Source: Sphagnum compactum
Taxonomy: Eukaryota > Bryophyta > Sphagnopsida > Sphagnales
Assembly: GCA_965153455.1 (NCBI GenBank)
Contig: OZ234504.1
Coordinates: forward strand, 8,742,001-8,806,000
Direction: 5' to 3'
DNA length: 64,000 bases
Shown: positions 59,840 through 64,000 of the stretch, piece by piece
Position numbering within the stretch: position 1 is the first letter of the stretch
How the letters are laid out: each line of letters starts with the position of its first letter
Notes under the pieces: model-generated
The model's database searches: none
Seen by the model: only the letters and a program-made list of their open reading frames with translations
What the model was told of the DNA's origin: nothing
Made by a program: the position numbers and the translations under genes

Positions 59840-61757
59840 ACAACGACATGATTTTTATAATGTTACTTAACATGATATTTTTTCATGAAACTAGTCCAAT
59901 GAATGAATGAATACATGTGTTCAATACAACTTATCCTTTTTGTTCATGCATTCTATGCATTTGAATTTCCCCTATTTTATAATCACCATAATCATGATGG
60001 CGATGTCATAGTCATACCATTTGCCATGGGAATTCATCAAAGTAATCCTTTGGAATGGACATTATTTGCCTTAGTTCACTTTAGGGCATTATGTTCTATA
60101 GCTAGCCATTTTCCCTTTTGTTTATTTCCATCCATTGTAGATGATGCTCACATCGTCTTGGGCCCTTTTTTATCATATCATTTGCATATGAGCATTTTCA
60201 AATTGAATTCAATGCAATAAATCTTTCTATCCAACCTTAAAAATGTGTAACATGGTCCCTTTGATCATGTCACTTGACTTCAACACCCTATCCAAATTTA
60301 ACACACCATTAGAAGGAATTAAAATCTTAGGGGTTCCATTAAACACTTCATCATTCATATCATTTTTCATCAAAAATGCTTTGTTTGAAGATGTTTCCCA
60401 TGTTGACCTTCTCTTTAAACTTGGTGATGTCCATGTACCTTTTAGAATTCTAGTTCATTATTTCACACAACGAGCATCATATCTATTACGTTGCACACCT
60501 CCCTTTTTCACTTTTATAAATTCCCTTGTTTCCTTTGATTTGTCCCTCCTTCAAGTGTTTGGACGCCTCTTGGGTCTAGGGTCATTTGGTAGCCTTGAAA
60601 TAGTTTTAGTTCATAAACGGGCCTTTCTCCCAATAACTTTCAATGACATTAGGTTTATACCAACAGCCACCATCGCCCTAATAACCTATTTAGGGAGTTG
60701 GGCCCTTGTAGCTTCAATCATAGCTACTAGGTTCGGTCGATCAACATCCTTGCCTTCTTGAAGCCTGAACACAATTTCCCTTTCCAACAACACTTCAAAA
60801 CAACATGCGATCTTTTACCATTCCAAACGCAAACATGTTTTCCTCCTTTTGAACAACTCATTGGACAACAAATGGTTCATATTCAAGATTCCATTTAGGA
60901 ATGTTTGCACCATCATATTCTTTTTAACATGTTTTCTGATGGGATGTTTAAAGCATATTGTTTTCGAATTTTATCATGTTCTAGTCCTAAAGTGGGCGTT
61001 TGGCTTGTAGTTCATCCAATTTTCCTAACTTTTCAATTATCTTCCCCAAATTTTTCCACAATGTTTCGAATGTGGCTTGGACTATCATATTTTTCATTGT
61101 AGGCCTCCCTTAATGTGTGCGCACACATCTCATTGACCTTATGGGTATCCACCTCACCCATAACAATGAATGCATAGGGACCCATGATGCAGTTCATGAC
61201 ATTTTTGTTGCCAATTGTGCGACATGCTGACTTCCATGTGCGACAATAACAACTACATGCACTTCCTTCAACTACGTTCAATTCTTTCTATCGACAAGTC
61301 GACATTTTGCTCACCAAAGATGGAGTTATCATTTTAACCAATGTTATTATAGTTAACCCAATGTGTGTAGATCTACTTCCCTGATCTTGCACAACTCAAA
61401 ATTTTTGTTGCTTTTGAATTAGTTCAAGTTAAAGAAAAAAACTACTGCGATTGACACCCCATTGATCAATTCCTCCCTTTAGCAATTGAGATATTTGGAT
61501 GTTTATACAAACATGTTAATATATTCTTACAAAATTGTGCCAATGCTATTTGGAGCCTAAAAGGACAAAAGGGCCCTCCCCTTTCTGTCTTGGTTACTTT
61601 TCTTCATCAAAAAATTTCAATTACATTGTGAAAAATGCAAGCATCGTCCATCTTAAGTCGAGTAATAACGATAGGCCTAGCTACTTTCCAACTTCCACCC
61701 TTTCACGATAGACCTGTCATCGCCACGGCTGACCTATTACAAGTGGTTGGTTGGTGA
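59840..61757 (+). pseudogene. Decayed reverse-transcriptase gene of non-LTR type
   Basis: The relic reads in at least four shifting frames. A first-Asp-like stretch is possible near 59845 (tentative). Then AFYAFEFPLFYNHHNHDGDV; motif B as MGIHQSNPLEWTLFAL (family form GxRQGDPLGxxLF); and the active site SIVDDAHIV with both Asp kept (60140-60166). At 60243-60761 come LEGIKILGVPL, QRASYLLRCTPP and YLGSWALVASIIATRF, the thumb and following region. Further pieces are at 60905-61102 (FRMWLGLSYF) and 61223-61382 (HADFHV, VDILLTKDGVIILTNVIIVN, a possible nuclease-like fold). An end-like DLLQVVGW precedes TGA at 61755-61757. Stops and frameshifts make it dead. RT identity is firm; the C-terminal nuclease is inference. 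Confidence 0.78.
60243..60761 (+). pseudogene. Longest intact piece of the RT relic (thumb and downstream region, 172 codons)
   Basis: This is the longest uninterrupted frame in the region and is not a gene by itself. It follows the active-site frame (59903-60220) after a frameshift, and homology-like sequence continues on both sides. The ATG at 60243 is internal to the original protein. No membrane protein is meant, although the frame is rich in Leu and Phe. Confidence 0.7.
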
Positions 61758-62059
61758 GATGGAAAGTTTTTGACTTTCAGTTTTTGCTAATTTGACGATC
61801 TTTAAATTCTCCCTTTGTTTTGAATACCTTTGTACATTTTCAGAAGCTGGGGTGTGTTTTATAAGTAAAGTTTTGCAGGGTTTTGACGATCTTCTACTCT
61901 TTGGTACAACATGGTTCTTTTGTCTTCCTTTCCCAGAAAGTTGAAAGGTACCCTGCCTCATGCATGACATAATCCAAATTCCCAATTACATAATTGTTTG
62001 ATACCTATCATCAACAGTTTTTGTCCGGTTCCTGGATTTGAAGGCTCTAGCTTATTTGT
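61758..62059. other. Unclassified DNA after the RT relic
   Basis: Could be the 3' part of the same element. No poly(A) or end was found. Confidence 0.35.
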
Positions 62060-62545
62060 TTAATTCTGGCTAAAATTTATAAAATATTGACAGGATTTTT
62101 GGTGCCAGTCCTGAGCAGTAATTTTTTGGGTGGACAAACAATGGTCCTGGGTAAGGTTCTCCCTCCCCACCCCAATTTTTTTTTTTCCCAAAAAGGACCT
62201 TTTTTGTTTGAAAATGAAAAATTTCCTTGTTCACCTTTTCTTTTGGGTACAAATTGACCAAAAAAATTCCAATTTCATTTTTAAATTGATTTTTTGGATT
62301 TAAAATGAAAAATTTCATTATGTAGCTTTTTCTGGGGGGCAAAAAATTGTCAATCAATAAAAACAATGGGCCTGAGTAAGCTTCTCCCTCCCCTCCCCCT
62401 CCCCATCCTTCCCCCCAAAGCCAAAATCCAGAAATAATTTTCTTTTGAATTAAAAAAAATGGAAATTCGACTTATTATGCTTTTCTTTTGGGTAGAAAAT
62501 TGAATTGCTTCCATTTGAAGATACACAAACAAACAAGAAGCAAAA
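62060..62545. repeat. Duplication of about 224 bp with a third partial unit
   Basis: ACAATGGTCCTGGGTAAGGT then TCTCCCTCCCC near 62139 recurs as ACAATGGGCCTGAGTAAGCT then TCTCCCTCCCC near 62363. TGAAAAATTTC plus CTTTTCTTTTGGGTA-type words occur near 62213, 62303 and 62455. Minus-strand frames here are by-products. Confidence 0.7.
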
Positions 62546-63224
62546 CCTTCTTGTTCCAGATCCTCAATTGTTTTTGGCTACTCCAAAGGTGCTCGCTCCT
62601 CTTGGATAGATAGGAGTTTTTATAACAAATTTCCCCTCTACTATTACAAGGTCCAAAAGGATTTTATGGTGTAAATTCTGTTGCAGAGACATAAAAACAT
62701 TCTTTTGTGTTCAGATGATTGTTGGGAAGCTTCTGGTACATAGGAACAGCTCTTTTCTAAGGGGACCAGATAGATAGATGCTGCTTGTGGTGAAGGGGGA
62801 AAGAAGAAGGACTTGGTGCAAAATGTTTTCTCTGCACTGGATGTTGGAACTTGCAACACGCATATTTCAATTAATTAACATACCTAAGTACCTCTACCCC
62901 CAAAGGGGGAGGAAAGGCTGGTCTTGCAATGCTTAATGAACTTATTATATATATTGCCGTACCTTTTACCATTTCGGCATCTTCTCAACGGTTGTTTAGG
63001 GGGCTTTTGTTTTGTTTTTTTTGTCTCCATACCTAAAATTCTGACTATAGTTGTTGAGCTGAGGGGAAGAAAAAAAAAAAAAAACCAAGTAATTTTGCAC
63101 TACTTAGACACACTGCACCACCAAACCAAGCTTTAGGGCATGCACTCAATAGGAACATCAAATGAATTTCTAGAACTTTCAACATTGTGAGTCAGATGAT
63201 TTTGAGAAAATTTGACAATTTGTT
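62546..63224. other. Unclassified intergenic DNA
   Basis: A 15-bp A run lies at about 63069-63084. No coding family was recognised. Confidence 0.45.
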
Positions 63225-63655
63225 GAAAATAATTTAATTATTGCCGGAATGGTAAAGATGTTATGTGTAGCGTAAAGCCCTACTAGGGAGGGGGCATTCT
63301 CAAAATAAGGGGCCGAGCCTAGCCCCGCATTTTAGGAATGTCCCCCCCACCCATGGGCTTTACCTATCGTAAAGTGCGAGGCAAAATTCATCAAGAACCA
63401 AACCTGTGTACACCACCAGGCATAATGAACGGGAAGGTTCTTATGCCTACTCCTCATTAGTGGAAGGGCTCTTATGCCTACTCCTCAATAATGGGAGGGT
63501 TCTTATGCCTACTCCTCATTAGTGAGAGGGCTCTTATGCCTACTCCTCAATAGTGAAAGGGTTCTTACACCTATAAGTAGGCATAATATCCCTCCCAATT
63601 TCTAGGAGTGAAATTGATGAATATAGGGTGCCCTCCACATACACTACAAATTTTC
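63225..63655 (+). repeat. Dispersed repeat R1, copy 3, with a 31-bp tandem array
   Basis: AAAATAATTTAATTATTGCC, GTAAAGCCC, GCATTTTAGGAATGTCCCCC, GGGCTTTACCTATCGTAAAG and CCCTCCACATACACTACAAA appear in order without interruption. TAAAGCCC (63273-63280) and GGGCTTTA (63355-63362) are inverted. Between the body and the end lies the 31-bp array. Confidence 0.8.
63432..63595. repeat. 31-bp tandem repeat, five units plus an inverted unit
   Basis: TTCTTATGCCTACTCCTCA-type units start at 63438, 63469, 63500, 63531 and 63562, a constant 31-bp spacing, alternating TTAGTGG and ATAATGG-like ends. Right after, AAGTAGGCATAATATCCCTC is the reverse complement of a unit. The other R1 copies carry at most one or two such units, so the array expanded here. 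Confidence 0.9.
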
Positions 63656-64000
63656 TCTCATGACAATACAAACTCAAAGCAGTGATTTGTTGTGAGAGGT
63701 GATATTTCGTGACCTGGTGACCCTTTGAAAAAATAAAAATAAAATAAAAAGCCCTTTGCTCCAAGTACAAAGGCTTTTACCTCACTGTAGCCACATTATG
63801 AGGGAAAAAAACACTTGGAGTCACTGCATTTATACAATAATAAGCTGTGCAACATGTGGCCAAAATCTAGCATGATTCCTAAACTTTTCTACTTTCCTCT
63901 ATGACATGTACTCAAATTTGGCTCGTTCCTCTTGTCACAAAATTTGAAAAACAAAACACTGGGACCAAGCTTATGAATATCTGTCAAGAGGGTATAAACT
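63656..64000. other. Unclassified DNA to the window end
   Basis: Nothing recognised. Confidence 0.45.

Noticed and set aside
62070-62532. Minus-strand frames of 98 and 60 codons
   Set aside because: Products of the 224-bp duplication; Lys/Phe-rich low complexity.

Overview
The window looks like repeat-dominated, AT-rich nuclear DNA of a plant with a large genome. The reasons are degenerate TTTAGGG/CCCTAAA-type tracts (plant telomere-like), CACTA-type miniature elements, a LINE of the APE-endonuclease type, many microsatellites, and long stretches without any open frame that looks selected. I cannot name the species. A seed-free land plant or another streptophyte is my guess only. No intact protein-coding host gene, rRNA, CRISPR array or bacterial-type operon is visible. 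Most of the short open frames are chance frames in AT-rich DNA, and several have no ATG.

Four protein-coding relics can be argued from the sequence. (1) 1-1563, minus strand: a GC-rich LINE with an endonuclease domain, an internal deletion and the YADD end of a reverse transcriptase; it runs off the left edge. (2) About 3340-5350, minus strand: a long decayed gene of unknown function, readable in pieces, with at least three in-frame TAG codons that look like former Trp codons and an acidic C-terminal part. (3) 45449-46776, plus strand: a decayed protein-kinase-like gene with a glycine-rich loop, a mutated catalytic loop (HNNL for HxDL) and a mutated metal-binding motif (NWG for DWG). (4) About 59840-61757, plus strand: a decayed reverse-transcriptase protein of the non-LTR type with the VDD motif kept.

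Between these relics lie repeats. They include a 337-bp inverted-repeat element with a TA duplication (8761-9097), a palindrome-ended family with a CTAC-rich core (about 9449-9860 and 15262-15710), and a family of about 430 bp present twice in opposite orientation (16069-16502, 35756-36143). A second family (about 30385-31095, 40768-40950, 63225-63655) has one copy split by a 306-bp insertion with a 7-bp target duplication and another copy carrying a 31-bp tandem array. Three CACTA-like miniature elements (36727, 52069, 53356), a larger CACTA-like element (44789-45384) and a foldback element (21168-21271) complete the set. Satellite-like degenerate arrays lie at 7.1-8.4, 12.2-13.5, 41.3-41.9, 43.1-43.8 and 47.2-47.9 kb, and a near-perfect 105-bp palindrome at 50817-50921. 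One CpG-rich, AT-poor patch (about 11565-11870) has G-box and TGACG motifs and is the best candidate for a promoter.

The genes do not work together as a system. The window reads as a graveyard of mobile elements and captured or dead genes, much of it apparently mutated by C-to-T/G-to-A change, as expected for methylated repeats. Repeat family labels R1-R5 are mine and refer only to this window.
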